NCBI RefSeq assembly: GCF_900168685.1
Contig: NZ_FVZN01000014.1
Span: 62,001-126,000 of the forward strand
Direction of reading: 5' to 3'
Length of the DNA stretch: 64,000 nucleotides
Origin: Solibacillus isronensis
Lineage (GTDB): Bacteria > Bacillota > Bacilli > Bacillales_A > Planococcaceae
This document shows positions 43,607 through 53,542 of this stretch, one piece after another. A program made the position numbers and the translations under genes. The notes beneath the pieces are model-generated. The model was not told where the DNA came from, ran no database searches, and saw only the letters and a list, made by a program, of their open reading frames with translations. How positions within the stretch are numbered: position 1 is the first letter of the stretch; each line of letters begins with the position of its first letter.

Positions 43607-44684
43607 AATATCGCTGTTTAATTTGATTATAGTGGCAGATCGGAACATTTGCCTGTTGTTTTGCTTTCAATAAGGCTTTATTTGAAAAGCGGTAAAGCTC
43701 TTTAACAGTTTGTCCATTTTGAGGAAATGAGCAGATTCCAATCGCAAGAGTCAGTTGACAGGATGGATAGTTTTCAAAAGTAAGCTGCTGCACAGACTTA
43801 TTAATTGAATAGGCTAAAGTAATCGCTTCTGCAGGTGCCATCTGTGGCAGCACAACATAAAACTCATCACTATCTATTCGTCCGATAAGTGTCTTTTCCG
43901 GAAGCTGGTCTTTTATTAGTTGAGAGATTTGTACGAGTATTTCATCGCCGGCTTTATAGTGATACATATAATTTAATTCGCGAAACTGGCGAATATCGAT
44001 ATGAAGCAGTTCAAAAGGTATTTTTGCATTCACATAAGACAATAACTTCTGTTCAATCGCGATATTATTAGGTAGTTGTGTGAGCAAATCCGTTTTCTTT
44101 AGTGCATAGATTTGTTTAATTTGTTTATTTTTATCGTCAAGCTGCATTAATATTTTTCGGACAGCATAAAAAGTGAAGGTTGAAACAACAAAGTAAAGTA
44201 TTAAATAGAATAGATTATTTACTTCAAATCGGTCATAAATAAGTAGGATGATAATGTGTTCGATTGTTATGACGAAAAAATAGATCGGTAAATTTTGAAA
44301 CGTAATCGGACGTTTTAATGCAAAATAGCATGCAACGACGGTCACTACTAAAGTATTCAGCATGATAATAAAGGACAATAATGATGTGTACAATAAAACA
44401 TACCGACTAATTACAATCATAAAACCTGTAATGAAAATTGAAACAGGTCCCCCAAGCACACCACTGAATAGCACAAAAATAATCCGATTGTTTATTAGCA
44501 TGCCGTGAGCATAGGGAGTAGCCAATGCAGTCAATATAAAGGCTGCACATCCGAATGTCACACCGACGATGATGGACTTATATTTATGGATGAAAGGATT
44601 ATCTTCATATTGAATGAAAGGCCAGAAAATTAAAATCGTAAAGCAGAACAGAATCGAAAAGTTGATTGTCAGCTCAAAAAACAT
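43605..44684 (-). CDS. Five-helix membrane protein with degenerate GGDEF domain
   Basis: The N-terminal 185 residues form about five to six membrane helices of the LytS-YhcK-like sensor type. The C-terminal GGDEF-type domain keeps KKTDLLTQLPNN and IDIRQFRELN, but the catalytic signature reads RIDSDEFYVVL instead of RxGGDEF, so diguanylate cyclase activity is unlikely. With ATG 44684 (8 nt after AAGGTGGG) it has 359 residues, the same length as the neighbouring paralog. The stop codon coincides with the end of a MITE-like repeat. It could act as a c-di-GMP or GTP-binding receptor, or as a partner of the intact paralog. Confidence 0.87.
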   Translation of the reverse strand: MFFELTINFSILFCFTILIFWPFIQYEDNPFIHKYKSIIVGVTFGCAAFILTALATPYAHGMLINNRIIFVLFSGVLGGPVSIFITGFMIVISRYVLLYTSLLSFIIMLNTLVVTVVACYFALKRPITFQNLPIYFFVITIEHIIILLIYDRFEVNNLFYLILYFVVSTFTFYAVRKILMQLDDKNKQIKQIYALKKTDLLTQLPNNIAIEQKLLSYVNAKIPFELLHIDIRQFRELNYMYHYKAGDEILVQISQLIKDQLPEKTLIGRIDSDEFYVVLPQMAPAEAITLAYSINKSVQQLTFENYPSCQLTLAIGICSFPQNGQTVKELYRFSNKALLKAKQQANVPICHYNQIKQRY

Positions 44685-44718
44685 GGCATCACCCACCTTG
44701 GTAATATATCACTACCCG

Positions 44719-45798
44719 TTATTTTAAATTATTTATATGGAAATAAGAAGATAGTTTTGTTTTTGCCTGCTGTTTTGCTATAACTAAACTTTCAAGAAGC
44801 TCCAAAGATGTTTGCCCATTATCTGGATAGGAACTAATTCCTACTGTAACGGAAATATGAAAAGATAAATCTTTGGATACTTCGAACGGCTGTTGGGCAA
44901 TCATATTAATTAGATTATTGGCCTCTACAATTGCAACAGCAGGAGGCACATCCTTTAAAACGACAAGAAACTCCTCACCGCCTAATCGGCCAACATAAGC
45001 ACCATTTTTTTTGGCATATTCCATCAAGTGTTGGGCAAGTTGTTTAATAACGAGATCGCCTGTAGAAAAACCATACTGCAAATTAAGCATTTTAAAATCC
45101 TTAATATCTACGAGCAATAAATTGAAAGCTGATTTCTTTTTAATCAGGTTTTTAATATATTTTTCATTCTCATTATTGTTCGGCAACTGTGTTAAAAAAT
45201 CGATCTTCTTTAAATAAGTTGTCTGTTTTACCGTATCATTGGCAAGTTTTACTTGGCGAATGACGATGTAAATGAAATAAAATGAAAAAATCGTAAATAT
45301 GCCGTAAAGCAATAAATATTCAAAGCTTTTAGTATGGAAGCAAAGCCCGAGAAATAATGCGATAAATGTTTCAATAAAGCATGCCCAAAAAAATATAAAT
45401 ATATTTTTATTAGTCATTTTATATTTTCTTGTGACAAAGAAAAGAGTCACAACAAGAACAAGAAAATTAATATTCAGGATCATCGGTACCAATTCCAGAT
45501 ATGGCAGGAAAAACAGTGCGATTCCTATGATCAGACCACTGATCAGAATAGCAAATGACCCGCCTAATAGACCACTGTACAATACCGGAATATACTGAAT
45601 GTACATCATGAAATCATTCGTAAGGTGAACAGCCGAGAATGTCAGCACAATGCCTGTTATACCAAATTTCACTCCGATTACATAAGGGCGTGTGCGATGG
45701 ATGAATGGTGTTTGTTTAAAGTGGTTGATAAATGGCCAATAAATTAAAAGTGTAAACGTAAATAATATACAGAAGTAAGATAATATTTCGATTAACAT
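44719..45798 (-). CDS. Diguanylate cyclase with five-helix membrane sensor
   Basis: The 359-residue protein shares layout and many residues with the next gene: five to six membrane helices, then a GGDEF domain with KKIDFLTQLPNN, VDIKDFKMLN and the intact active site GRLGGEEFLVVL. It should make c-di-GMP. No RxxD inhibitory site is evident at the usual place before the signature (NGAYVGRLGGEEF). It lies upstream of the degenerate copy, 34 bp apart, in one likely operon; a tandem duplication is the simplest origin. Confidence 0.9.
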   Translation of the reverse strand: MLIEILSYFCILFTFTLLIYWPFINHFKQTPFIHRTRPYVIGVKFGITGIVLTFSAVHLTNDFMMYIQYIPVLYSGLLGGSFAILISGLIIGIALFFLPYLELVPMILNINFLVLVVTLFFVTRKYKMTNKNIFIFFWACFIETFIALFLGLCFHTKSFEYLLLYGIFTIFSFYFIYIVIRQVKLANDTVKQTTYLKKIDFLTQLPNNNENEKYIKNLIKKKSAFNLLLVDIKDFKMLNLQYGFSTGDLVIKQLAQHLMEYAKKNGAYVGRLGGEEFLVVLKDVPPAVAIVEANNLINMIAQQPFEVSKDLSFHISVTVGISSYPDNGQTSLELLESLVIAKQQAKTKLSSYFHINNLK

Positions 45799-45923
45799 AA
45801 TAAGCTCCTTTATACTTTAATCATTACAGTTCTGAACGAAAATTACTATAAAAATAGTGGAATTAAATAAAAATCGTTCAAATCAAGTTGATTGAAGGAG
45901 TAAGCGCAAAGTTAAGTTCGTTG

Positions 45924-45953
45924 TTGCTTAAAGATAGTTACTTATCCTATAAT
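45924..45953 (+). promoter_or_regulatory. Promoter of ywiB-argS
   Basis: TTGCTT (45924-45929) and a consensus TATAAT (45948-45953) with 18-nt spacer precede ywiB by 40 bp. Confidence 0.7.
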
Positions 45954-45992
45954 AAAAAGGTTATAGAAATATATGTATAGGAGCTGACTGCT

Positions 45993-46430
45993 ATGGCGAA
46001 CGAGAGCGGGAAAACAGTCAAAATCAAACTAGTTTCCTCAATCATTCCAACCGAGGGCGAGCTTGAACAATATGAAATGTGGCTTGAAGGCAATTGTGTA
46101 GAAAAAGGGAACAGTCATTATTTGCGCTATGAGGAAGTTCAGGAGGATCTGCAAATTCAAACGACGATCAAACTCAATGAAGCGAATTCGTTTATTATGC
46201 GAAAAGGCGGTGTGAACATGCGATTGCCTTTAAATCCGGACTTACGCGAGAATGGTCATTATGACAGTCCATTCGGTTCATTACCTCTTGTTACCGATAC
46301 ACATCAGTTAGCCATTGAAGTAGTACAAAGCGAAAAAGTGTCAGGGCAATTTAAAACGCAATATGACCTTATCATAGGTGGCAATTCAGTTGGCCATTAC
46401 AAATTAGACATTGAATTTACGGAGGTATAA
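45993..46430 (+). CDS. ywiB: DUF1934 protein (YwiB)
   Basis: The 145-residue product belongs to the small beta-barrel DUF1934 family (calycin-like), seen in KSVIPTEGE-type start and the C-terminal [20 protein letters not shown]. It precedes argS by 2 bp with the same order in many Bacillales. Function unknown. No signal peptide. Confidence 0.88.
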   Translation: MANESGKTVKIKLVSSIIPTEGELEQYEMWLEGNCVEKGNSHYLRYEEVQEDLQIQTTIKLNEANSFIMRKGGVNMRLPLNPDLRENGHYDSPFGSLPLVTDTHQLAIEVVQSEKVSGQFKTQYDLIIGGNSVGHYKLDIEFTEV

Positions 46431-46432
46431 CT

Positions 46433-48100
46433 ATGAATGCAGTAGAACAATTACAGCAATCGATTAAAGCGGCATTAAAAGCAGCAATCGATCAAGCAGG
46501 CCTGGTAGAAGCGGGCACGGAAATCAACATCCATTTAGAAACACCAAAGGATAAAGCAAACGGTGACTTTGCAACAAATATCGCAATGCAATTAACTAAA
46601 CTGGCGAAAAAGCCGCCACGTGCAATTGCAGAAGCGATTTTAGAACACTTAACGACTGAAGGCACAGACATCGAGAAGATTGAAATTGCAGGACCAGGTT
46701 TCATGAATATTACAGTTCGTAAAGACTTCTTGGCGAGTGTTGTTACAGCAGCATTTGAACAAGGTGAAAACTATGGTCGTTCAACTGCAGGTGCAGGAGA
46801 AAAAGTACAGGTCGAGTTCGTTTCAGCTAACCCGACTGGCGACTTGCATTTAGGTCATGCGCGCGGTGCATCTGTAGGGGATTCATTATGTAATGTATTG
46901 GATTTTGCCGGTTTTGACGTATCACGTGAATATTATATTAATGATGCCGGTAACCAAATTAATAATCTGGCGTATTCTTTGGAAGCACGTTATAAGCAAG
47001 CATTAGGAATGGATGCAGAAATGCCGGAAGACGGATACCACGGTCCTGATATTATCGGAATTGCCGGTAAGCTTGCTGAAGAATTCGGTGCAACAATTTT
47101 GGACAAGTCTGATGAAGAACGCTTTAAATTTTTCCGTGAGCATGGCTTGAAACTGGAATTGGCGAAACTGCAAAATGACCTTAAAAACTTCCGTGTTGAA
47201 TTTGATGTTTGGTATTCAGAAACATCTTTATATGAAAACGGTAAAATCGATGTAGCATTAGACAAACTAAAAGCAAATGGCCATGTATTTGATGAAGAAG
47301 GCGCGACTTGGTTCCGTTCAACAACATTCGGTGATGACAAAGACCGCGTATTAATTAAAAACGATGGTTCATACACATATTTAACTCCGGATATTGCTTA
47401 CCATGAAGATAAATTACGTCGCGGCTTTGATAAGCTGATCAATATTTGGGGTGCTGACCACCACGGCTATATTCCACGTATGAAAGCGGCGATCGAAGCA
47501 CTTGGTTATGACCGCGGTACATTGGAAGTAGATATTATCCAAATGGTTCAGCTGTACAAAAACGGCGAGAAATTCAAGATGAGTAAACGTACAGGTAATG
47601 CTGTAACGATGCGTGAATTAGTAGAAGAAGTAGGCTTGGATGCTGTTCGTTATTTCTTCGTTAAAACAGCAGGGGATTCACATATGGACTTCGATTTAGA
47701 CTTAGCGGTATCACAATCGAACGAAAACCCGGTTTATTATGCACAGTATGCACATGCGCGTATTTCATCAATTTTACGTGCAGCAAACGAGCAAGGTTTC
47801 GAAGCATCATTGGAAAACCTGAACTTGCTAGTAGCAGAAAAAGAAGAAGATGTGCTTAAAAAAGTGGGCGCATTCCCGCAAATTGTGGCAGATGCAGCGA
47901 AACACCGCACACCACACCGTATCGCAAACTATATTCAAGACTTGGCAGCTGCATTCCACAGCTTCTACAATGCAGAAAAAGTATTGAACCAAGATAACAA
48001 AGAGCTGACAGAAGCTCGTTTAGCATTAATTACAGCGGTAAAAACTACATTAGCGAATGCACTGAAACTAATCGGCGTAAGCGCACCGGAAAAAATGTAA
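46433..48100 (+). CDS. argS: Arginyl-tRNA synthetase
   Basis: The 555-residue class I synthetase has the N-terminal Add1 domain, the HIGH motif as [12 protein letters not shown] (near 127-138) and the second signature as [11 protein letters not shown] (near 380). The C-terminal anticodon-binding helices with DALRB-type features ([17 protein letters not shown]) are complete. It lies 2 bp after ywiB with GGAGG upstream, so it is in the same transcript. No T-box precedes the unit. Confidence 0.97.
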   Translation: MNAVEQLQQSIKAALKAAIDQAGLVEAGTEINIHLETPKDKANGDFATNIAMQLTKLAKKPPRAIAEAILEHLTTEGTDIEKIEIAGPGFMNITVRKDFLASVVTAAFEQGENYGRSTAGAGEKVQVEFVSANPTGDLHLGHARGASVGDSLCNVLDFAGFDVSREYYINDAGNQINNLAYSLEARYKQALGMDAEMPEDGYHGPDIIGIAGKLAEEFGATILDKSDEERFKFFREHGLKLELAKLQNDLKNFRVEFDVWYSETSLYENGKIDVALDKLKANGHVFDEEGATWFRSTTFGDDKDRVLIKNDGSYTYLTPDIAYHEDKLRRGFDKLINIWGADHHGYIPRMKAAIEALGYDRGTLEVDIIQMVQLYKNGEKFKMSKRTGNAVTMRELVEEVGLDAVRYFFVKTAGDSHMDFDLDLAVSQSNENPVYYAQYAHARISSILRAANEQGFEASLENLNLLVAEKEEDVLKKVGAFPQIVADAAKHRTPHRIANYIQDLAAAFHSFYNAEKVLNQDNKELTEARLALITAVKTTLANALKLIGVSAPEKM

Positions 48101-48112
48101 TTCAATATTTTT

Positions 48113-48154
48113 AAGCACTCTATTTTCTATATAAGGAAATAGGGTGTTTTTTTC
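48113..48154 (+). terminator. Terminator of argS
   Basis: AAGCACTCTATTT pairs with GAAATAGGGTGTT (G-T tolerated), followed by seven T residues. Confidence 0.85.
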
Positions 48155-48168
48155 TTTGAGGAAGGGGT

Positions 48169-48315
48169 TTCTACTTAATGAGCGCTTTGTTCTACATTTC
48201 AACGTAATGGTTCTCCTTTTACAGTGCTGTTTTCTACATTAAGGTGAATAAGTTCTCTTTTCTTTCGCAACCATTCTACATTCACCAGCAATTCTTCTAA
48301 TTAATAAGACAGAAA
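48169..48315 (+). repeat. 21-nt-period array with TTCT core (array 2)
   Basis: Units begin at 48169, 48190, 48211, 48232, 48253, 48274 and 48295, all exactly 21 nt apart. Cores are TTCTACTT, TTCTACAT, TTCTCCTT, TTCTACAT, TTCTCTTT, TTCTACAT and TTCTAATT; the rest varies. In-frame stops exclude a heptapeptide reading. It lies just past the argS terminator and has the same strand orientation as array 1. Confidence 0.85.
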
Positions 48316-48435
48316 GCGCATGGAATCCCTATAAAGGAACTGGGGATATTTATTGACTTGTAATTTTCCGAAACGTACTATTAAATTTGACTTCTATATA
48401 CAGTACAGGACAATAAATATGAGGTGGTGCTTTTC

Positions 48436-49605
48436 ATGAGCAAGGAATTATTTATTCAAACCGACGAGCAGCAACAATGGCTGAAAAAGCTCGAAACAAT
48501 ATCAGAGAGCGTGAAAGAACATGCTAAGCAAACAGACGAACAAGCGACATTTCCATTTGAAAATTTCCGAAAGCTGAGAGAAATCGGCTATACGAAAATA
48601 ACGCTGCCAAAGGAATATGGCGGAGATGGCTTCACAGTATATGATGCGCTACTATTGCAGGAAACTTTGGCGAGTTATTGCGGAAGCACGGGGCTGGCTG
48701 TTTCATGGACAATTCAAAATGTAGGCGAAATTTTTGAAAATCGCTATTGGGATGAACAAAAGCTCGACTGGTTTGGCAAAGAAATCGCAAATGGTGCGAC
48801 GGTTAATCGTGCGGTAAGCGAGTTTGCGATGGGAAGCCCGGTACGAGGCGGACGTCCGGGGACTTTGGCAAAACTTGATGATGATTACTATGTAATTAAT
48901 GGACGTAAAAATTATACGAGCGGTGCACCGGACCTCGATTATTTTTTAGTATCGGCATGGATTGAGGATGATGGCCAATTAGGATTTTTCCTCGTACCGA
49001 AAACGGCTGAAGGAGTATCGGTTGAAAATACGTGGGATGTTGCATCAATGCGAGGTACGGGAAGCGATGATTTAGTGCTCGATCATGTAAGTGTTGATAA
49101 AACAAACTTAGTGGAAATCCCGAACTATTCAACCGGATTTAAGCTGAACGGCTGGCTGCTGCTCATCCCGGCAACATATTTAGGGATTGCCCAGGCTGCA
49201 CGCGATTACGCGGTTGATTTTGCGAATAGCCATTCGCCAAACAGTATTCAAGGAACAATTGCCCAGTTGCCAAATGTCCAAACGCTGATCGGAGAAATGG
49301 ATTTGGCGTTGACGAAAGCACGCTTTACAATTTACGGTGTTGCGGGGCTTTATAATGATCCGATTAAAAAGGCGACATTAGTCAATGAAATCAATATTGC
49401 GAAACATGTAGTGACAAATACAGCAATCGAAGTTGTTGATAAAGCAATGCGTCTAGTAGGGGCAAAAAGCCTGCAAAGATCAAACCCGCTTCAACGCTAT
49501 TACCGTGATGTACGTGCAGGTCTGCACAATCCGCCGATGGATGACATTACGATTAAACGTTTAGCCGAAACGGCAATTGAACGAAACTTGAAAGAAATAG
49601 AATAA
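48436..49605 (+). CDS. Acyl-CoA-dehydrogenase-family flavoprotein
   Basis: The 389-residue protein has the three-domain ACAD layout: helical N-domain, beta domain with RGGRPGTLAKLDDDYYVINGRK, and C-terminal helices. The ending YYRDVRAGLHNPPMDD replaces the usual YEGTxEIQR, so the classical catalytic Glu is missing. This points to the YdbM-like or DszC/SfnB-like branch, which can include flavin monooxygenases. The substrate is unknown. ATG 48436 follows GAGGTGG by 9 nt. It stands alone before the B12 riboswitch. Confidence 0.85.
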   Translation: MSKELFIQTDEQQQWLKKLETISESVKEHAKQTDEQATFPFENFRKLREIGYTKITLPKEYGGDGFTVYDALLLQETLASYCGSTGLAVSWTIQNVGEIFENRYWDEQKLDWFGKEIANGATVNRAVSEFAMGSPVRGGRPGTLAKLDDDYYVINGRKNYTSGAPDLDYFLVSAWIEDDGQLGFFLVPKTAEGVSVENTWDVASMRGTGSDDLVLDHVSVDKTNLVEIPNYSTGFKLNGWLLLIPATYLGIAQAARDYAVDFANSHSPNSIQGTIAQLPNVQTLIGEMDLALTKARFTIYGVAGLYNDPIKKATLVNEINIAKHVVTNTAIEVVDKAMRLVGAKSLQRSNPLQRYYRDVRAGLHNPPMDDITIKRLAETAIERNLKEIE

Positions 49606-49670
49606 GCAGTTCTTTTATTCGTGATTTCAACAAATTAAGACAAATTATCTGAAATTTTAGCGAATGAGCA

Positions 49671-49698
49671 TACATTTTTCCCGCATATCCGCTATAAT
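49671..49698 (+). promoter_or_regulatory. Promoter of the B12 uptake genes
   Basis: Perfect -10 TATAAT (49693-49698) with a weak TACATT -35 at 49671-49676, 16 nt apart, directly upstream of the riboswitch. Confidence 0.65.
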
Positions 49699-49721
49699 AG
49701 AGCTATTAACTTTATATGGAC

Positions 49722-49886
49722 GATAAAGGTTCTTACTCGTTGGATTGAGTAAGAAGTAAAAGGGAAATCGGTTCAATTCCGATGCGGTCCCGCCACTGTA
49801 ATTGCTAGTTGGGAGCAACAGGCCACTGAAAAACTTTCGGGAAGGCGCTTTTCAACGTTTATGCATAAGCCAGGAGACCTGCCTTT
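49722..49886 (+). promoter_or_regulatory. Adenosylcobalamin riboswitch
   Basis: Key B12-box elements are in order: AAAAGGGAAATCGGT, AATTCCGATGCGGTCCCGCC, ACTGTAA, then GCCAGGAGACCTGCC near 49868-49882. Downstream a terminator at 49963-49999 (AAAGCTTCC/GGGAGCTTT, T-run) fits control by premature termination when the coenzyme is plentiful. It covers the btuF-btuC-btuD genes. Confidence 0.95.
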
Positions 49887-49962
49887 ATAATGCCCTAAAT
49901 TAAACCTACGAGGATAGGATATGGCGGATAAATTCTTTTTATTGAATATTATTTGCGTATAT

Positions 49963-49999
49963 AAAGCTTCCTTCATTTATGGTAGGGAGCTTTTTATTT
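49963..49999 (+). terminator. Riboswitch expression-platform terminator
   Basis: AAAGCTTCCTT pairs with AGGGAGCTTT and is followed by a T-rich run (TTTTTATTTTTG), about 80 nt after the aptamer and just before the btuF ribosome site. Confidence 0.8.
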
Positions 50000-50040
50000 T
50001 TGTAGAAAATTATACAACGAAATCTCAGGAGGTTTTTATT

Positions 50041-50988
50041 TTGAAAAAATGGCAACTGCTTTCTTCCGCAGCATTACTCACATTAACATTGACTGCATGT
50101 AATTCGGAAAAAGCAACAGATGAACAATCATCAAAGGGAAGCACAGAAGTAACTGAAGCAGCACAATTTCCGGTTACATTAAAAGATGCTTTGGACAAAG
50201 AAATTACGCTTGAAAAAGCACCAGAGCGCATCATTACATTAGCTCCATCGAATACGGAAATTTTATTCGGCTTAGGATTGAACGATGAAATTATCGCTGT
50301 GAACGACAATGATACATACCCTGAAGAAGCATTAACAAAAGAATCGGTTGGCGGCATGGAGTTCAATTTAGAACAAATAATCAGCCTGCAACCCGATTTA
50401 GTCTTAGCACATGAATCCGGAATGTACAGCTTCAATGAACAGGCAATTGCACAGCTTGAATCAGTAGGAATTCCCGTATTTGTTGTAAAAGATGCGAAAA
50501 CATTTGAAGAAACGTATGAAACGATTGAACAAATCGGCCAGCTGACAAATAAAGAACAAGAAGCCGAAAAAATGGTTGCCTCAATCAAAGAGGGCATCGA
50601 AGAAATTGAAGTGAAAGTAGCCGACCTTGAAGAGAAGTCCGTGTTCATCGTTGTGGGAACAGATCCGGATCTTTATGCAGCAGGAGAAGAGACATTCATC
50701 AGTGAAATGCTGGACGTGTTAAATGCAGAAAATGCTGTTCCTGAACTAGGGTGGCCGATGTACAGCTCTGAGCAATTTGTAAACAGCAATCCGGACGTCA
50801 TTTTAGTAACGTATGAAAACGATATGGCGGCAATCGAGAAAAACGATGCATATGCCGAAATGGATGCAGTGAAAAACGGCAATGTGAAATTGGTCGATGG
50901 CGATACGACAAGTCGACAAGGTCCTCGTATTGTAGAAGGTATTGAATCAATAGGTGCAGCGATTTATCCAGAGGTATTTAATGAATAA
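50041..50988 (+). CDS. btuF: Cobalamin/cobamide-binding lipoprotein BtuF
   Basis: The lipoprotein signal ends LTLTAC with an N-terminal Cys, then a BtuF/FecB-type binding fold: PERIITLAPSNTEILFGLGL, ISLQPDLVLAHES and the C-terminal RIVEGIESIGAAIYPE. The TTG at 50041 (AGGAGG 8-9 nt upstream) is the start; the frame open from 49921 covers the riboswitch region and is not coding. It delivers B12 to BtuC; riboswitch control supports the ligand. Its stop overlaps the btuC start. Confidence 0.92.
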   Translation: MKKWQLLSSAALLTLTLTACNSEKATDEQSSKGSTEVTEAAQFPVTLKDALDKEITLEKAPERIITLAPSNTEILFGLGLNDEIIAVNDNDTYPEEALTKESVGGMEFNLEQIISLQPDLVLAHESGMYSFNEQAIAQLESVGIPVFVVKDAKTFEETYETIEQIGQLTNKEQEAEKMVASIKEGIEEIEVKVADLEEKSVFIVVGTDPDLYAAGEETFISEMLDVLNAENAVPELGWPMYSSEQFVNSNPDVILVTYENDMAAIEKNDAYAEMDAVKNGNVKLVDGDTTSRQGPRIVEGIESIGAAIYPEVFNE

Positions 50989-51979
50989 AAAATATTCAAT
51001 CGCCTATGTACTATCGATTGGATTGCTTTTAAGCAGTATATGGATCGGCATTTCATTCGGATCTGTAGATATCCCGTTCTCAACATTATGGGATAAAACA
51101 ACGGATCCGGTTGCATACAGTATTTTGTGGAAAATCCGAATGCCCCGGGTCATCTTAGCCGCATTAATCGGAGCATCATTAGCTATAGCCGGAGCCGCAT
51201 TTCAAGGATTACTTAAAAATCCTTTGGCGGATCCGTATACATTAGGAATTTCATCAGGAGCCTCTGTAGGTGCGGTAATGACAATTTTTTTAGGAATTTC
51301 AATACCGGTGCTCGGTGTCTTCACATTGCCTGTATTCAGTATGGCCGGAGCCGCATGTACGATGATCATCGTCCTGACATTTGCCCGTCTAGTTGACCGT
51401 TCGATGAAAATGGAAACACTGATTTTGACGGGGATTATTTTCAGCTCGTTTTTAGGGTCCTGTATTTCCTTAATGGTTGCACTAACTGGTGAACAGCTTA
51501 GAGAAATTATTGGCTGGCTTTTAGGGAGTGTGTCGATGCGAGGGTGGCCATATGTTCAGATGGTGTTGCCATTTATGGTGATCGGTACTGCAATTATTTG
51601 GCTCACTCGCCGTGAACTGAATGCGATGGTTTATGGGGAAGAGCGTGCCCAGTATTTAGGTGTAAATGTTAAGCGCAGCAAGTACATGATTTTAGCGGGC
51701 GGCTCCATTTTAACAGGAGCGGCTGTTGCAGCATCCGGGACAATTGGATTTGTCGGATTAGTAGTACCACATATGATTCGCCTGCTAATCGGAGCAGACC
51801 ATCGACATTTATTGACATTGTCGTTTTTGAACGGTGCAAGCCTGCTCGTCATTTGCGACTTAGTCTCACGTACAATTATTGCTCCTATCGAACTGCCGAT
51901 TGGTGTTATTACTTCCTTTATTGGCGCGCCTGTCTTTGCCTATATTTTCTTCAAGCAACGTAGAAAGGTTGTTGCATAA
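50981..51979 (+). CDS. btuC: Cobalamin ABC permease BtuC
   Basis: The 332-residue FecCD-type permease has about ten membrane helices and the family motifs RMPRVILAALIGASLAIAGA and NPLADPYTLGISSGASVGAV. ATG 50981 follows AGAGG, and the gene overlaps btuF by 8 nt; the frame further upstream has no ribosome site. The last base overlaps btuD by 1 nt. Iron siderophore uptake would be the alternative for the family, but riboswitch and CbiZ fusion favour cobamides. Confidence 0.93.
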   Translation: MNKKYSIAYVLSIGLLLSSIWIGISFGSVDIPFSTLWDKTTDPVAYSILWKIRMPRVILAALIGASLAIAGAAFQGLLKNPLADPYTLGISSGASVGAVMTIFLGISIPVLGVFTLPVFSMAGAACTMIIVLTFARLVDRSMKMETLILTGIIFSSFLGSCISLMVALTGEQLREIIGWLLGSVSMRGWPYVQMVLPFMVIGTAIIWLTRRELNAMVYGEERAQYLGVNVKRSKYMILAGGSILTGAAVAASGTIGFVGLVVPHMIRLLIGADHRHLLTLSFLNGASLLVICDLVSRTIIAPIELPIGVITSFIGAPVFAYIFFKQRRKVVA

Positions 51980-53445
51980 TGTTAAAAGTAAATAATTTAT
52001 CAGGTGGTTACGGCGGGAAAACGATTATAAAAAATATGACGTTTCACGTGGAAAAAGGAAGAATTCTCGGGATTCTTGGTCCGAACGGTAGCGGGAAATC
52101 GACATTACTGAAAATGATCAGTGGTGTGCTGAAGCCTGAAACAGGTGAAATTTTTATCGAAGAGAAGCCACTTAAAAGCTATGATAACAAGCAATTGGCG
52201 AAAAAGATGGCGGTTCTGCCTCAATTAAATGCAAGTGCATTTACGAACAGTGTATATGATGCGGTTTCGTTAGGCCGTTACCCCCATCAAAGTGGCTTCT
52301 TTTCTTCCTGGAACGAAGAAGATGAAAAGACAGTTCAGCGGGCAATGGAAAGCACAGGTGTGTCGCAATATAAAAATCAGTATTTGGAGTTTTTATCGGG
52401 GGGCGAGCAGCAACGGGTATTTATCGCCCAGGCGCTTGCACAAAATTCGGAACTGCTTCTATTGGATGAACCGACAAACCATTTGGATATCGCCCATCAA
52501 AAGCAGATTCTGGATATGATACGGATGCAAGTAGAATTGCAGGGGCTGACGGTTGTCTCGATTTTTCATGATATTAACTTGGCATCACTTTATTGTGATG
52601 AACTCCTTCTATTGGAGAATGGTGAAGTACGGGCGTTTGGTGAGCCGCATGAAGTCGTGTTGCAAGAACAGATTGCCGATGTATATCAGGCTAGAATTGC
52701 GACATACCCTCACCCGGAGCTGCCTAAACCGCAAATTACGATGCTGCCGACGAATGAAATGGAACGAAAAGCTGCGACAATTCAGATGGAACAGTTTCAA
52801 ATAACAGAAGACTATATCGAATATCAGGCACAGGCACCGCTGAAAGTAATTTCTTCTGCTGTGCATAATGCCGGCATAGGCTGGTATGACACATTACTCA
52901 ATCGTTCCATTGCTCCGGAATACGATATTTATAATGTGAAAGAGGAAACGGAGCAATTTTTAAAAGAGCGTAAATTTTCTCCAACAAATACGGTCGTTAT
53001 GCTGACAGCAGTAGAAACAAGCTGCGCAGTAATTCGGCATTTCTCGAAAAATAATGTAGAAATTCTAGTCATGGTAACAGCAGGGGTAGGAAACAGTGTA
53101 GACGTTACGAAAACATATTTGCGGGAAGAAGAGCCACATGTTGGTACGATTAATACATGGGTAATCATTAATGGTAAGCTGACAGATGAAGCATTTATTC
53201 AGGCAATGATTACGGCAACAGAAGCAAAAACGAAAGCATTGGCAGATCAGCAAATAAAAGATTCAGTAACAAATACGATTGCAACAAGTACTGCAACTGA
53301 CAGTCTATTGATCGCCGCTACCCAACAAGGGGAAGAAATGCCGTATGCCGGACCTATTACGGAAATTGGCAAACTAATCGGTCGGGCTGTTTTCGAAGTT
53401 ACAATAGAAGCAATTAAGAAATATAAACACCATTATAATAAGTAA
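51979..53445 (+). CDS. btuD: Cobalamin ABC ATPase fused to adenosylcobinamide amidohydrolase (BtuD-CbiZ)
   Basis: The first 250 residues are an ABC ATPase: Walker A GPNGSGKS, signature LSGGEQQR, Walker B LLLLDEP and switch His in IFHD. From about 285 the sequence is a CbiZ domain (ISSAVHNAGIGWYDTLLNRS, MLTAVETSCAVIRHFSKNN, TAGVGNSVDVTK, TINTWVIINGKLTDEAF). CbiZ opens adenosylcobinamide or pseudo-cobamides for remodelling. The fusion links import to salvage. It ends the btuFCD unit; the cobalamin adenosyltransferase follows after 97 bp. Confidence 0.92.
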   Translation: MLKVNNLSGGYGGKTIIKNMTFHVEKGRILGILGPNGSGKSTLLKMISGVLKPETGEIFIEEKPLKSYDNKQLAKKMAVLPQLNASAFTNSVYDAVSLGRYPHQSGFFSSWNEEDEKTVQRAMESTGVSQYKNQYLEFLSGGEQQRVFIAQALAQNSELLLLDEPTNHLDIAHQKQILDMIRMQVELQGLTVVSIFHDINLASLYCDELLLLENGEVRAFGEPHEVVLQEQIADVYQARIATYPHPELPKPQITMLPTNEMERKAATIQMEQFQITEDYIEYQAQAPLKVISSAVHNAGIGWYDTLLNRSIAPEYDIYNVKEETEQFLKERKFSPTNTVVMLTAVETSCAVIRHFSKNNVEILVMVTAGVGNSVDVTKTYLREEEPHVGTINTWVIINGKLTDEAFIQAMITATEAKTKALADQQIKDSVTNTIATSTATDSLLIAATQQGEEMPYAGPITEIGKLIGRAVFEVTIEAIKKYKHHYNK

Positions 53446-53542
53446 AAGAATAAAACTTCCGCTTAATAAAAGAGTGTCATTATAGTTAAAGGGAATTTTC
53501 AAAAAGCCTAGAAATAATATTAAATCGAAAGGGTGATTATGG

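Noticed and set aside
45799-45992. T-box for the arginyl-tRNA synthetase gene
   Set aside because: The leader is too short and has no T-box core sequence; a plain promoter lies 40 bp upstream of ywiB.
49921-50040. N-terminal extension of BtuF
   Set aside because: It covers the riboswitch terminator and lacks a signal peptide; TTG 50041 has AGGAGG and starts a perfect lipoprotein signal.
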